The notes under the pieces were generated by a model. That model saw only the letters and a program-made list of their open reading frames with translations. It made no database searches and was not told the DNA's origin. The translations under genes were made by a program, and so were the position numbers. From positions 137,008,929 to 137,072,928 of the forward strand of contig NC_135504.1 in assembly GCF_052857255.1 (NCBI RefSeq): DNA of 64,000 nucleotides, written 5' to 3'. Each line of letters starts with the position of its first letter. Position 1 is the stretch's first letter. This stretch comes from Amblyomma americanum (lineage: Eukaryota > Arthropoda > Arachnida > Ixodida > Ixodidae). This document shows positions 25,985-40,744 of this stretch, piece by piece.

Positions 25985-28900
25985 TAAGATGAAACAAGCC
26001 CAGTGAAGCGCTATAGACGAGCTACAGGTACGACCTCAGCGGAATCATGACTGCACGAATATACAACCAGCATCTCATTCCCCGGATAATTCAGTGGACT
26101 TGGTGGCACCGACCATAGACATATGTTGCAATTCATCGTTTTTGTAGCACAGGTTCTGTGGCCGACTGGGCTCATCACCAGCAAAGAAGCACATGCACCA
26201 TAGTAAGGCGGTTTATCAGCATTGGCGGCAAAACAGCTGCTTTTTTCCAGGAAATACATGCCCCTTCACTAAGATGATGCAAGCCCAGTGAACCGTTATA
26301 GTCGAGCTACAGATATGACCTCAGCGAAATTATGCCTCAACGAGCATACAACCAGCATCTCATTCGACGGATAATTCAGTGGGCTTGGTGGCACCGACCA
26401 TAGACACATGTTGCAATTCTTCGTGTTTGTAGCACAGGTTCTGTGGCCGACTGGGCTCATCACCAGCACGGAAGCACATGCTCCATAGGAAGGCGTTTTA
26501 TCAGCGATGGCGGCAAGGCAGCTGCTATTTCCAGAGAATACATGCCCCTGCACTAAGATGAAGCAAGCCCAGTGAAACGTTATAGACGAGCTACAGCTAT
26601 GACCTCAGCGAAATCATGCCTACACGAACATACAACCAGCATCTCATGCGCCGGATAATTCAGTGGACTTAGTGCCACCGACCATAGACACATGTTGCAA
26701 TTCTTCGTTTTTGTAGCACAGGTTCTGTGGCCGACTGGGCTCAGCACCAGCACGGAAGCACATGCTGTATAGTAAGGCGGTTTATCAGCGATGGCGGCAA
26801 AGCAGCTGCTCTTTCCAGGGAATACATGCAACTGCACTAAGATGAAACAAGCCCAGTGAAGCGCTATAGACGAGCTACAGGTACGACCTCAGCGGAATCA
26901 TGCCTACACGAATATACAACCAGCATCTCATTACCCGGATAATTCAGTGGACTTGGTGGCACCGACCATAGACACATGTTGAAATTCATCGTTTTTGTAG
27001 CACAGCTTCTGTGGCCGACTGGGCTCATCACCAGCACGGAAGCACATGCTCCATTGAAAGGCGGTTTATCAGCGATGGCGGCAAAGCAGCTGGTTTTTAC
27101 AGAGAATATATGCCCCTGCACTAAGATGAAGCAAGCCCGGTGAACCATTATATACGAGCTACAGCTATGACATCTGCGAAATCATGCCTACACGAGCATA
27201 CAAGCAGCATCTCATTCGCCGGATAATTCAGTGGACTTGGTGGCCCCGGCCATAGACACATGTTGCAATTCTTCGTTTTTGTAGCACAGGTTCTGTGGCC
27301 GACTGGGCTCATCACCAGCACGGAAGCACATGCTCCATAGGAAGGCGGTTTATCAGCGATGGCGGCAAAGCAGCTGCTTTTTCCAGGGAATACATGCCCC
27401 TGCACTAAGATGAAGCAAGCCCAGTGAACCGTTATAGTCGAGCTACAGCTATGACCTCAGCGAAATCATGCCTAAACGAGCATACAACCAGCATCTCATT
27501 CGCCGGATAATTGAGTGGACTTGGTGGCACCGACCTTAGACACATGTTGCAATTCTTCGTTTTTGTAGCACAAGTTCTGTGGCCGACTGGGCTCATCACC
27601 AGCACGGAAGCACATGCTCCATAGGAAGGTGTTTTATCAGCGATGGCGGCAAGGCAGCTGCTATTTCCAGGGAATACATGCCCCTGCACTAAGATGAAGC
27701 AAGCTCAGTGAACCGTTATAGACGAGCTACAGCTATGACTTTAGCGAAATCATGCCTACACGAACATACAACCAGCATATCATGCGCCGGATAATTCAGT
27801 GGACTTGGTGCCGCCGACCATAGACACATGTTGCAAGTCTTCGTTTTTGTAGCACAGGTTATGTCGCCGACTGGGCTCATCACCAGCACAAAAGCACATG
27901 CTCCATAGGAAGGCGGTTTATCAGCGATGGCGGCAAAGCAGCTGCCTTTTCCAGGGAATACATGCCCCTGCACTAAGATGAAGCAAGCCCAGTGAATCGT
28001 TATAGTCGAGCTACAGCCATGACCTCAGCGAAATCATGCCTAAACGAGCATACAACCAGCATCTCATTCGCCGGATAATTGAGTGGACTTGGTGGCACCG
28101 ACCTTAGACACATGTTGCAATTCTTCGTTTTTGTAGCACAAGTTCTGTGGCCGACTGGGCTCATCACCAGCACGGAAGCACATGCTCCATAGGAAGGTGT
28201 TTTATCAGCGATGGCGGCAAAGCAGCTGCCTTTTCCAGGGAATACATGCCCCTGCACTAAGATGAAGCAAGCCCAGTGAATCGTTATAGTCGAGCTACAG
28301 CCATGACCTCAGCGAAATCATGCCTAAACGAGCATACAACCAGCATCTCATTCGCCGGATAATTGAGTGGACTTGGTGGCACCGACCTTAGACACATGTT
28401 GCAATTCTTCGTTTTTGTAGCACAGGTTCTGTGACCGACTGGGCTCAGCACCAGCACGGAAGTACATGCTGTATAGTAAGGCGGTTTATCAGCGCTGGCG
28501 GCAAAGCAGCTGCTCTTTCCAGGGAATACATGCAACTGCACTAAGATGAAACAAGCCCAGTGAAGCGCTATAGACGAGCTACAGGAACGACCTCAGCGGA
28601 ATCATGACTACACGAATATACAACCAGCATCTCATTCGCCGGATAATTCAGTGGACTTGGTGCCACCGACCATAGACACATGTTGCAATTCTTCGTTTTT
28701 GTAGCACAGGTTCGGTGGCCGACAGTGCTCAGCACCAGCACGGAAGCACATGCTGTATAGTAAGGCGGTTTGTCAGCGATGGCGGCAAAGCAGCTGTTTT
28801 TTCCAGGAAATACATGACCCTTCACAAAGATGAAGCAAGCCCAGTGAACCGTTATTGATGAGCTACAGCTATGACATCAGTGAAATCATGCCTACACGCA

Positions 28901-29555
28901 TAGAACCAGCATCTCATTCGCCGGATAATTCAGTAGACTTGGTGGCACCGACCATAGACACATGTTGCAATTCTTCGTTTTTGTAGCAGAGGTTCTTTGG
29001 CCGACTGGGCTCATCACCAGCACGGACGCACATTCTCCATACGAAGGCGGTTTATCAGCGATGGCGGCAAAGCAACTGCTTTTTCCAGAGATTAGATGCC
29101 CCTACACTAAGATGAAGCAACCCAGTGAACCGTTATAGACGAGCTACACCTATGACCTCAGCGAAATCATGCCTACACGAACATGCAACCAGCATCTCAC
29201 TCGCCGGACAATTCAGTGGACTTGGTGGCACCGACCATAGACACATGTTGCAATTCTTCGTTTTTGTAGCACAGGTTCTGTGGCCGACTGTGCTCATCAC
29301 CAGCAAAGAAGCACATGCACCATAGTAAGGCGGTTTATCAGCAATGGCGGCAAAGCAGCTGCTTTTTTCCAGGAAATACATGACCCTTCACTAAGATGAT
29401 GCATGCCCAGTGAACCGTAATAGAGGAGCTACAGCTATGACCTCACCGAAATCATGCCTACACGAACATACAACCAGCATCTCATTCGCCGGATAATTCA
29501 GTTGACTTGGCACCGACCATAGACACATGTTGCAAGTCTTCGTTTTTGTAGCACA
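25505..29555. repeat. 4.05-kb satellite block A, first copy
   Basis: Matches 31748-35798 at a constant offset of 6243 bp over about 14 monomers (26011 and 32254; 26580 and 32823; 27432 and 33675; 29133 and 35376). By eye there are only scattered single-base differences, apart from one tract near 28214-28416. It includes a 285-bp monomer with one extra base near 25730, also present in the second copy. The right limit lies inside the cgtttttgtagcac stretch, after which the copies belong to different subtypes. Confidence 0.87.
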
Positions 29556-29649
29556 GGTTATGTCGCCGACTCGGCTCATCACCAGCACAGAAGCACATGC
29601 TCCATAGTAAGGTGGTTTATCAGCGATGGCGGCAAAGCAGCTGCTTTTT

Positions 29650-31900
29650 ACAGAGAATATATGCCCCTGCACTAAGATGAAGCAAGCCCGGTGAACCATT
29701 ATATACGAGCTACAGCTATGACATTTGCGAAATCATGCCTACACGAGCATACAAGCAGCATCTCATTCGCCGGATAATTCAGTGGACTTAGTGGCCCCGG
29801 CCATAGACACATGTTGCAATTCTTCGTTTTTGTAGCACAGGTTCTGTGGCCGACTGGGCTCATCACCAGCACGGAAGCACATGCTCCATAGGAAGGCGGT
29901 TTATCAGCGATGGCGGCAAAGCAGCTGCCTTTTCCAGGGAATACATGCCCCTGCACTAAGATGAAGCAAGCCCAGTGAATCGTTATAGTCGAGCTACAGC
30001 TATGACCTCAGCGAAATCATGCCTAAACGAGCATACAACCAGCATCTCATTCGCCGGATAATTCAGTGGACTTGGTGGCACCGACCATAGACACATGTTG
30101 CAATTCTTCGTTTTTGTAGCACAGGTTCTGTGGCCGACTGGGCTCGTCACCAGCACGGAAGCACATGCTCCATAGGAAGGCGTTTTATCAGTGATGGCGG
30201 CAAAGCAGCTGCTATTTCCAGGGAATACATGCCCCTGCATTAAGATGAAGCAAGCCCAGTGAACCGTTATAGACGAGCTACAGCTATGACCTCAGCGAAA
30301 TCATGCCTACACGAACATACAACCAGCATCTCATGCGCCGGATAATTCAGTGGACTTGGTGCCACCGACCATAGACACATGTTGCAATTCTTCGTTTTTG
30401 TAGCTCAGGTTCTGTGGCCGACTAGGCTCAGCACCAGCACGGAAGCACATGCTGTATAAGTAAGGCGGTTTATCAGCGATGGCGGCAAAGCAGCTGCTCT
30501 TTCCAGGGAATACATGCAACTGCACTAAGATGAAACAAGCCCAGTGAAGCGCTATAGACGAGCTACAGGTAGGACCTCAGCGGAATCATGCCTACACGAA
30601 TATACAACCAGCATCTCATTCGCCGGATATTTCAGTAGACTTGGTGGCACCGACCCTAGACACATGTTGCAATTCTTCGTTTTTGTAGCAAAGGTTCTGT
30701 GGCCGACTTGGCTCATCACCAGCACGGACGCACATTCTCCATAGGAAGGCGGTTTATCAGCGATGGCGGCAAAGCAGCTGCTTTTTCCACGGAATACATG
30801 CACCTTCACTAAGATGAAGCATGCCCAGTGAACCGTTATAGACGAGCTACAGCTATGACCTCACCGAAATCATGCCTACACGAATATACAACCAGCATCT
30901 CATTCGCCGGATAATTCAGCGGACTTGGTGGCACCGACCATAGACACATGTTGCAATTCATCGTTTTTGTAGCACAGGTTATGTGGCCGACTGGGCTCAT
31001 AATCAGCACGGAAGCACATGCTCCATAGGAAGGCGGTGTATCAGGGATGGTGGCAAAGCAGCTGTTTTTCTAATGAATTCATGCCCCTACACTAAGATGA
31101 AGCAAGCCCAGTGAACCGTTATAGACGAGCTGCAGCTATGACCTCAGCAAATCATGCCTACACGAGCATACAACCAGCATCTCATTCGCCGGATAAATCA
31201 GTGGCCTTGGTTGCGCCTACCATAGCCACATGTTGCAATTCTTCGTTTTTATAGCACAGGTTCTGTAACCGACTGGGCTCATCACCAGCACGGAAGCACA
31301 TGCTCCATTGAAAGGCGGTTTATCAGCGATGGCGGCAAAGCAGCTGGTTTTTACAGAGAATATATGCCCCTGCACTAAGATGAAGCAAGCCCGGTGAACC
31401 ATTATATACGAGCTACAGCTATGACATCTGCGAAATCATGCCTACACGAGCATACAAGCAGCATCTCATTCGCCGGATAATTCAGTGGACTTGGTGGCCC
31501 CGGCCATAGACACATGTTGCAATTCTTCGTTTTTGTAGCACAGGTTCTGTGGCCGACTGGGCTCATCACCAGCACGGAAGCACATGCTCCATAGGAAGGC
31601 GGTTTATCAGCGATGGCGGCAAAGCAGCTGTTTTTCCAGGGAATACATGCCCCTGCACTAAGATGAAGCAAGCCCAGTGAACCGTTATAGTCGAGCTACA
31701 GCTATGACCTTAGCGAAATCATGCCTAAACGAGCATACAACCAGCATCTCATTCGCCGGATAATTCAGTGGACTTGGTGGCACCGACCTTAGACACATGT
31801 TGCAATTCATCGTTTTTGTAGCACAGGTTCTGTGGCCGACTGGGCTCATCACCAGCACGGAAGCACATGCTCCATAGTAAGGCGTTTTATCAGCGATGGC
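29650..31900. repeat. Satellite block B, first copy
   Basis: Bases 29650-30810 match 37877-39037 at an offset of 8227, which becomes 8226 after a one-base insertion at about 30437 (gtataagtaagg). Bases about 30830-31900 match 39340-40410 at offset 8510. The 284-bp jump in offset is one whole monomer (39055-39340) present only in the right-hand copy. Confidence 0.82.
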
Positions 31901-32227
31901 GGCAAGGCAGCTGCTATTTCCAGAGAATACATGCCCCTGCACTAAGATGAAGCAAGCCCAGTGAACCGTTATTATTCGAGCTACAGCTATGACTTTAGCG
32001 AAATCATGCCTACACGAACATACAACCAGCATATCATGCGCCGGATAATTCAGTGGACTTGGTGCCGCCGACCATAGACACATGTTGCAATTCTTCGTTT
32101 TTGTAGCACAGGTTCTGTGGCCGACTGGGCTCAGCACCAGCACGGAAGCACATGCTGTAAAGTAAGGCGGTTTATCAGCACTGGCGGCAAAGCAGCTGCT
32201 CTTTCCAGGGAATACATGCAACTGCAC
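31685..32227 (-). other. Fused minus-strand open frame, second copy (180 codons)
   Basis: The block A counterpart of 25442-25984, with the same extra base near 31973. The frame is inherited through duplication and is not independent evidence of coding. Confidence 0.3.
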
Positions 32228-35200
32228 TAAGATGAAACAAGCCCAGTGAAGCGCTATAGACGAGCTACAGGTACGACCTCAGCGGAATCATGACTGCACG
32301 AATATACAACCAGCATCTCATTCCCCGGATAATTCAGTGGACTTGGTGGCACCGACCATAGACATATGTTGCAATTCATCGTTTTTGTAGCACAGGTTCT
32401 GTGGCCGACTGGGCTCATCACCAGCAAAGAAGCACATGCACCATAGTAAGGCGGTTTATCAGCATTGGCGGCAAAACAGCTGCTTTTTTCCAGGAAATAC
32501 ATGCCCCTTCACTAAGATGATGCAAGCCCAGTGAACCGTTATAGTCGAGCTACAGATATGACCTCAGCGAAATTATGCCTAAACGAGCATACAACCAGCA
32601 TCTCATTCGACGGATAATTCAGTGGACTTGGTGGCACCGACCATAGACACATGTTGCAATTCTTCGTGTTTGTAGCACAGGTTCTGTGGCCGACTGGGCT
32701 CATCACCAGCACGGAAGCACATGCTCCATAGGAAGGCGTTTTATCAGCGATGGCGGCAAGGCAGCTGCTATTTCCAGAGAATACATGCCCCTGCACTAAG
32801 ATGAAGCAAGCCCAGTGAAACGTTATAGACGAGCTACAGCTATGACCTCAGCGAAATCATGCCTACACGAACATACAACCAGCATCTCATGCGCCGGATA
32901 ATTCAGTGGACTTAGTGCCACCGACCATAGACACATGTTGCAATTCTTCGTTTTTGTAGCACAGGTTCTGTGGCCGACTGGGCTCAGCACCAGCACGGAA
33001 GCACATGCTGTATAGTAAGGCGGTTTATCAGCGATGGCGGCAAAGCAGCTGCTCTTTCCAGGGAATACATGCAACTGCACTAAGATGAAACAAGCCCAGT
33101 GAAGCGCTATAGACGAGCTACAGGTACGACCTCAGCGGAATCATGCCTACACGAATATACAACCAGCATCTCATTCCCCGGATAATTCAGTGGACTTGGT
33201 GGCACCGACCATAGACACATGTTGAAATTCATCGTTTTTGTAGCACAGCTTCTGTGGCCGACTGGGCTCATCACCAGCACGGAAGCACATGCTCCATTGA
33301 AAGGCGGTTTATCAGCGATGGCGGCAAAGCAGCTGGTTTTTACAGAGAATATATGCCCCTGCACTAAGATGAAGCAAGCCCGGTGAACCATTATATACGA
33401 GCTACAGCTATGACATCTGCGAAACCATGCCTACACGAGCATACAAGCAGCATCTCATTCGCCGGATAATTCAGTGGACTTGGTGGCCCCGGCCATAGAC
33501 ACATGTTGCAATTCTTCGTTTTTGTAGCACAGGTTCTGTGGCCGACTGGGCTCATCACCAGCACGGAAGCACATGCTCCATAGGAAGGCGGTTTATCAGC
33601 GATGGCGGCAAAGCAGCTGCTTTTTCCAGGGAATACATGCCCCTGCACTAAGATGAAGCAAGCCCAGTGAACCGTTATAGTCGAGCTACAGCTATGACCT
33701 CAGCGAAATCATGCCTAAACGAGCATACAACCAGCATCTCATTCGCCGGATAATTGAGTGGACTTGGTGGCACCGACCTTAGACACATGTTGCAATTCTT
33801 CGTTTTTGTAGCACAAGTTCTGTGGCCGACTGGGCTCATCACCAGCACGGAAGCACATGCTCCATAGGAAGGTGTTTTATCAGCGATGGCGGCAAGGCAG
33901 CTGCTATTTCCAGGGAATACATGCCCCTGCACTAAGATGAAGCAAGCTCAGTGAACCGTTATAGACGAGCTACAGCTATGACTTTAGCGAAATCATGCGT
34001 ACACGAACATACAACCAGCATATCATGCGCCGGATAATTCAGTGGACTTGGTGCCGCCGACCATAGACACATGTTGCAAGTCTTCGTTTTTGTAGCACAG
34101 GTTATGTCGCCGACTGGGCTCATCACCAGCACAAAAGCACATGCTCCATAGGAAGGCGGTTTATCAGCGATGGCGGCAAAGCAGCTGCCTTTTCCAGGGA
34201 ATACATGCCCCTGCACTAAGATGAAGCAAGCCCAGTGAATCGTTATAGTCGAGCTACAGCCATGACCTCAGCGAAATCATGCCTAAACGAGCATACAACC
34301 AGCATCTCATTCGCCGGATAATTGAGTGGACTTGGTGGCACCGACCTTAGACACATGTTGCAATTCTTCGTTTTTGTAGCACAAGTTCTGTGGCCGACTG
34401 GGCTCATCACCAGCACGGAAGCACATGCTCCATAGGAAGGTGTTTTATCAGCGATGGCGGCAAGGCAGCTGCTATTTCCAGGGAATACATGCCCCTGCAC
34501 TAAGATGAAGCAAGCTCAGTGAACCGTTATAGACGAGCTACAGCTATGACTTTAGCGAAATCATGCCTACACGAACATACAACCAGCATATCATGCGCCG
34601 GATAATTCAGTGGACTTGGTGCCGCCGACCATAGACACATGTTGCAATTCTTCGTTTTTGTAGCACAGGTTCTGTGGCCGACTGGGCTCAGCACCAGCAC
34701 GGAAGTACATGCTGTATAGTAAGGCGGTTTATCAGCGCTGGCGGCAAAGCAGCTGCTCTTTCCAGGGAATACATGCAACTGCACTAAGATGAAACAAGCC
34801 CAGTGAAGCGCTTTAGACGAGCTACAGGAACGACCTCAGCGGAATCATGACTACACGAATATACAACCAGCATCTCATTCGCCGGATAATTCAGTGGACT
34901 TGGTGCCACCGACCATAGACACATGTTGCAATTCTTCGTTTTTGTAGCACAGGTTCTGTGGCCGACAGTGCTCAGCACCAGCACGGAAGCACATGCTGTA
35001 TAGTAAGGCGGTTTGTCAGCGATAGCGGCAAAGCAGCTGTTTTTTCCAGGAAATACATGACCCTTCACAAAGATGAAGCAAGCCCAGTGAACCGTTATTG
35101 ATGAGCTACAGCTATGACATCAGTGAAATCATGCCTACACGCATAGAACCAGCATCTCATTCGCCGGATAATTCAGTAGACTTGGTGGCACCGATCATAG

Positions 35201-35798
35201 ACACATGTTGCAATTCTTCGTTTTTGTAGCAGAGGTTCTTTGGCCGACTGGGCTCATCACCAGCACGGACGCACATTCTCCATACGAAGGCGGTTTATCA
35301 GCGATGGCGGCAAAGCAACTGCTTTTTCCAGAGATTAGATGCCCCTACACTAAGATGAAGCAACCCAGTGAACCGTTATAGACGAGCTACACCTATGACC
35401 TCAGCGAAATCATGCCTACACGAACATGCAACCAGCATCTCACTCGCCGGACAATTCAGTGGACTTGGTGGCACCGACCATAGACACATGTTGCAATTCT
35501 TCGTTTTTGTAGCACAGGTTCTGTGGCCGACTGTGCTCATCACCAGCAAAGAAGCACATGCACCATAGTAAGGCGGTTTATCAGCAATGGCGGCAAAGCA
35601 GCTGCTTTTTTCCAGGAAATACATGACCCTTCACTAAGATGATGCATGCCCAGTGAACCGTAATAGAGGAGCTACAGCTATGAGCTCACCCAAATCATGC
35701 CTACACGAACATACAACCAGCATCTCATTCGCCGGATAATTCAGTTGACTTGGCACCGACCATAGACACATGTTGCAAGTCTTCGTTTTTGTAGCACT
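31748..35798. repeat. 4.05-kb satellite block A, second copy
   Basis: Second copy of 25505-29555. It overlaps the right end of block B because the junction monomer is shared. The run of subtypes is the same as in the first copy, including the 285-bp monomer near 31973 and the missing C in the caacccagtgaacc stretch near 35363. Confidence 0.87.
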
Positions 35799-37876
35799 GG
35801 TTCTGAGGCCGACTGGGTTCATCATCAGCACGGAAGCACATGCTCCATAGTAAGGCAGTTTATCAGCGATGGCGGCAAAGCAGCTGCTTTTTCCAGAAAA
35901 TACATGCCCCTTCACTAAGATGAAGCAGGCCCAGTGAACCTTATAGACGAGCTACAGTTATGACCTCAGCGAAATCATGCCTACACGAAAATACAACCAG
36001 CATCTCATTCGCCGGATAATTCAGTGGACTTGGTGGCACCGACCATAGACACATGTTGCAATTCTTCGTTTTGGTAGCACAGGTTCTGTGGCCGACTGGG
36101 CTCCTCACCAGCACGGAAGCACATGCTCCATTGAAAGGCGGTTTATCAGCGATGGCGGCAAAGCAGCTGGTTTTTACAGAGAATATATGCCCCTGCACTA
36201 AGATGAAGCAAGCCCGGTGAACCATTATATACGAGCTACAGCTATGACATTTGCGAAATCATGCCTACACGAGCATACAAGCAGCATCTCATTCGCCGGA
36301 TAATTCAGTGGACTTAGTGGCCCCGGCCATAGACACATGTTGCAATTCTTCGTTTTTGTAGCACAGGTTCTGTGGACGACTGGGCTCATCACCAGCACGG
36401 AAGCACATGCTCCATAGGAAGGCGGTTTATCAGCGACGGCGGCAAAGCAGCTGCTTTTTCCAGGGAATACATGCCCCTGCACTAAGATGAAGCAAGCCCA
36501 GTAAACCGTTATAGTCGAGCTACAGCTATGACCTCAGCGAAATCATGCCTAAACGAGCATACAACCAGCATATCATTCGCCGGATAATTGAGTGGACTTG
36601 GTGGCACCGACCTTAGACACATGTTGCAATTCTTCGTTTTTGTAGCACAAGTTCAGTGGCCGACTGGGCTCATCACCAGCACGGAAGCACATGCTCCATA
36701 GGAAGGTGTTTTATCAGCGATGGCGGCAAGGCAGCTGCTATTTCCAGGGAATACATGCCCCTGCACTAAGATGAAGCAAGCTCAGTGAACCGTTATAGAC
36801 GAGCTACAGCTATGACTTTAGCGAAATCATGCCTACACGAACATACAACCAGCATATCATGCGCCGGATAATTCAGTGGACTTGGGGCCGCCGACCAGAG
36901 ACACATGTTGCAATTCTTCGTTTTTGTAGCACAGGTTCTGTGGCCGACTGGGCTCAGCACCAGCACGGAAGTACATGCTGTATAGTAAGGCGGTTTATCA
37001 GCGCTGGCGGCAAAGCAGCTGCTCTTTCCAGGGAATACATGCCCCTGCATTAAGATGAAGCAAGCCCAGTGAACCGTTATAGACGAGCTACAGCTATGAC
37101 CTCAGCGAAATCATGCCTACACGAACATACAAGCAGCATCTCACTCGCCGGACAATTCAGTTGACTTGGTGGCACCGACCATAGACACATGTTGCAATTC
37201 TTCGTTTTTGTAGCACAGGTTCTGTGGCCGACTGTGCTCATCACCAGCAAAGAAGCACATGCACCATAGTAAGGCGGTTTATCAGCAATGGCGGCAAAGC
37301 AGCTGCTTTTTTCCAGGAAAAACATGACCCTTCACTAAGATGATGCATGCCCAGTGAACCGTAATAGAGGAGCTACAGCTATGAGCTCACCCAAATCATG
37401 CCTACACGAACATACAACCAGCATCTCATTCGCCGGATAATTCAGTTGACTTGGCACCGACCATAGACACATGTTGCATGTCTTCGTTTTTGTAGCACAG
37501 GTTATGTCGCCGACTGGGCTCATCACCAGCACAGAAGCACATGCTCCATAGTAAGGTGGTTTATCAGCGATGGCGGCAAAGCAGCTGCTTTTTATAGGGA
37601 ATACATGCCCCTGCACTAAAATGAAGCAAGCCCAGTGAACTTTATAGACTAGCTACAACTATGACCTCAGCGAAATAATGCCTACACGAACATACAACCA
37701 GCATCTCATTCACCGGATAATTATGTGGACATGGTGGCACCAGCCATATACACATGTTGCAATTCTTCGTTTTGGTAGCACAGGTTCTGTGGCCGACTGG
37801 GCTCATCACCAGCACGGAAGCACATGCTCCATTGAAAGGCGGTTTATCAGCGATGGCGGCAAAGCAGCTGGTTTTT
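35799..37876. repeat. Satellite segment C between A' and B'
   Basis: Mosaic monomers. After the block A break near 35798 the sequence joins a 6174-type right half (tagcactggttctgaggcc). It then runs through monomers similar to those at 29699, 27432 and 28284, and returns to the 3055 and 3321 types at 37077 and 37335. All monomers are in the standard orientation. Confidence 0.72.
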
Positions 37877-40410
37877 ACAGAGAATATATGCCCCTGCACT
37901 AAGATGAAGCAAGCCCGGTGAACCATTATATACGAGCTACAGCTATGACATTTGCGAAATCATGCCTACACGAGCATACAAGCAGCATCTCATTCGCCGG
38001 ATAATTCAGTGGACTTAGTGGCCCCGGCCATAGACACATGTTGCAATTCTTCGTTTTTGTAGCACAGGTTTTGTGGCCGACTGGGCTCATCACCAGCACG
38101 GAAGCACATGCTCCATAGGAAGGCGGTTTATCAGCGATGGCGGCAAAGCAGCTGCCTTTTCCAGGGAATACATGCCCCTGCACTAAGATGAAGCAAGCCC
38201 AGTGAATCGTTATAGTCGAGCCACAGCTATGACTTCAGCGAAATCATGCCTAAACGAGCATACAACCAGCATCTCATTCGCCGGATAATTCAGTGGACTC
38301 GGTGGCACCGACCATAGACACATGTTGCAATTCTTCGTTTTTGTAGCACAGGTTCGGTGGCCGACTGGGCTCATCACCAGCACGGAAGCACATGCTCCAT
38401 AGGAAGGCGTTTTATCAGTGATGGCGGCAAAGCAGCTGCTATTTCCAGGGAATACATGCCCCTGCATTAAGATGAAGCAAGCCCAGTGAACCGTTATAGA
38501 CGAGCTACAGCTATGACCTCAGCGAAATCATGCCTACACGAACATACAACCAGCATCTCATGCGCCGGATAATTCAGTGGACTTGGTGCCACCGACCATA
38601 GACACATGTTGCAATTCTTCGTTTTTGTAGCTCAGGTTCTGTGGCCGACTGGGCTCAGCACCAGCACGGAAGCACATGCTGTATAGTAAGGCGGTTTATC
38701 AGCGATGGCGGCAAAGCAGCTGCTCTTTCCAGGGAATACATGCAACTGCACTAAGATGAAACAAGCCCAGTGAAGCGCTATAGACGAGCTACAGGTAGGA
38801 CCTCAGCGGAATCATGCCTACACGAATATACAACCAGCATCTCATTCGCCGGATATTTCAGTAGACTTGGTGGCACCGACCCTAGACACATGTTGCAATT
38901 CTTCGTTTTTGTAGCAAAGGTTCTGTGGCCGACTTGGCTCATCACCAGCACGGACGCACATTCTCCATAGGAAGGCGGTTTATCAGCGATGGCGGCAAAG
39001 CACCTGCTTTTTCCACGGAATACATGCACCTACACTAAGATGAAGCAAGCCCAGTGAACCGTTATAGACGAGCTACAGCTATGACCTCAGCAAAATCATG
39101 CCTACACGAACATACAACCAGCATCTCACTCGCCGGATAATTCTGTGGACTTGGTGGCACCGACCATAGATACATGTTGCAATGCAACGTTTTTGTAGGA
39201 CAGGTTATGTGGCCGACTGGGCTCATAACCAGCACGGAAGCACATTCTCCATAGTAAGGTGGTTTATCAGCGATGGCGGCAAAGCAGCTGCTTTTTCCAG
39301 GAAATACATGCCCCTTCACTAAGATGAAGCATGCCCAGTGAACCGTTATAGACGAGCTACAGCTATGACCTCACCGAAATCATGCCTACACGAATATACA
39401 ACCAGCATCTCATTCGCCGGATAATTCAGCGGACTTGGTGGCACCGACCATAGACACATGTTGCAATTCATCGTTTTTGTAGCACAGGTTATGTGGCCGA
39501 CTGGGCTCATAACCAGCACGGAAGCACATGCTCCATAGGAAGGCGGTGTATCAGGGATGGTGGCAAAGCAGCTGTTTTTCTAATGAATTCATGCCCCTAC
39601 ACTAAGATGAAGCAAGCCCAGTGAGCCGTTATAGACGAGCTGCAGCTATGACCTCAGCAAATCATGCCTACACGAGCATACAACCAGCATCTCATTCGCC
39701 GGATAAATCAGTTGCCTTGGTTGCGCCTACCATAGCCACATGTTGCAATTCTTCGTTTTTATAGCACAGGTTCTGTAACCGACTGGGCTCATCACCAGCA
39801 CGGAAGCACATGCTCCATTGAAAGGCGGTTTATCAGCGATAGCGGCAAAGCAGCTGGTTTTTACAGAGAATATATGCCCCTGCACTAAGATGAAGCAAGC
39901 CCGGTGAACCATTATATACGAGCTACAGCTATGACATCTGCGAAATCATGCCTACACGAGCATACAAGCAGCATCTCATTCGCCGGATAATTCAGTGGAC
40001 TTGGTGGCCCCGGCCATAGACACATGTTGCAATTCTTCGTTTTTGTAGCACAGGTTCTGTGGCCGACTGGGCTCATCACCAGCACGGAAGCACATGCTCC
40101 ATAGGAAGGCGGTTTATCAGCGATGGCGGCAAAGCAGCTGCTTTTTCCAGGGAATACATGCCCCTGCACTAAGATGAAGCAAGCCCAGTGAACCTTTATA
40201 GTCGAGCTACAGCTATGACCTCAGCGAAATCATGCCTAAACGAGCATACAACCAGCATCTCATTCGCCGGATAATTCAGTGGATTTGGTGGCACCGACCT
40301 TAGACACATGTTGCAATTCATCGTTTTTGTAGCACAGGTTCTGTGGCCGACTGGGCTCATCACCAGCACGGAAGCACATGCTCCATAGTAAGGCATTTTA
40401 TCAGCGCTGG
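37877..40410. repeat. Satellite block B, second copy, one monomer longer
   Basis: Matches 29650-31900 as described for the first copy, with one additional monomer at about 39055-39340. That monomer is of the caacgtttttgtaggacagg type also seen at 1647, 4193, 14949 and 20054. Confidence 0.82.
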
Positions 40411-40744
40411 CGGCAAAGCAGCTGCTCTTTCCAGGGAATACATGCAACTGCACTAAGATGAAACAAGCCCAGTGAAGCGCTATAGACGAGCTACAGGTAC
40501 GACCTCAGCGGAATCATGACTACACGAATATACAACCAGCATCTCATTCCCCGGATAATTCAGTGGACTTGGTGGCACCGACCATAGACATATGTTGCAA
40601 TTCATCGTTTTTGTAGCACAGGTTCTGTGGCCGACTGGGCTCATCACCAGCACGGAAGCACATGCTGCATAGTAAGGTGGTTTATCAGCGATGGTGGCAA
40701 AGCAGCTGCTTTTTCCAGGGAATACATGGCCCTGCACTAAGATG

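Noticed and set aside
25505..35798. The exact-offset duplication as an assembly artefact
   Set aside because: It cannot be excluded from sequence alone, but scattered base differences and the conversion tract at 28214-28416 show that the two copies are not the same sequence entered twice.
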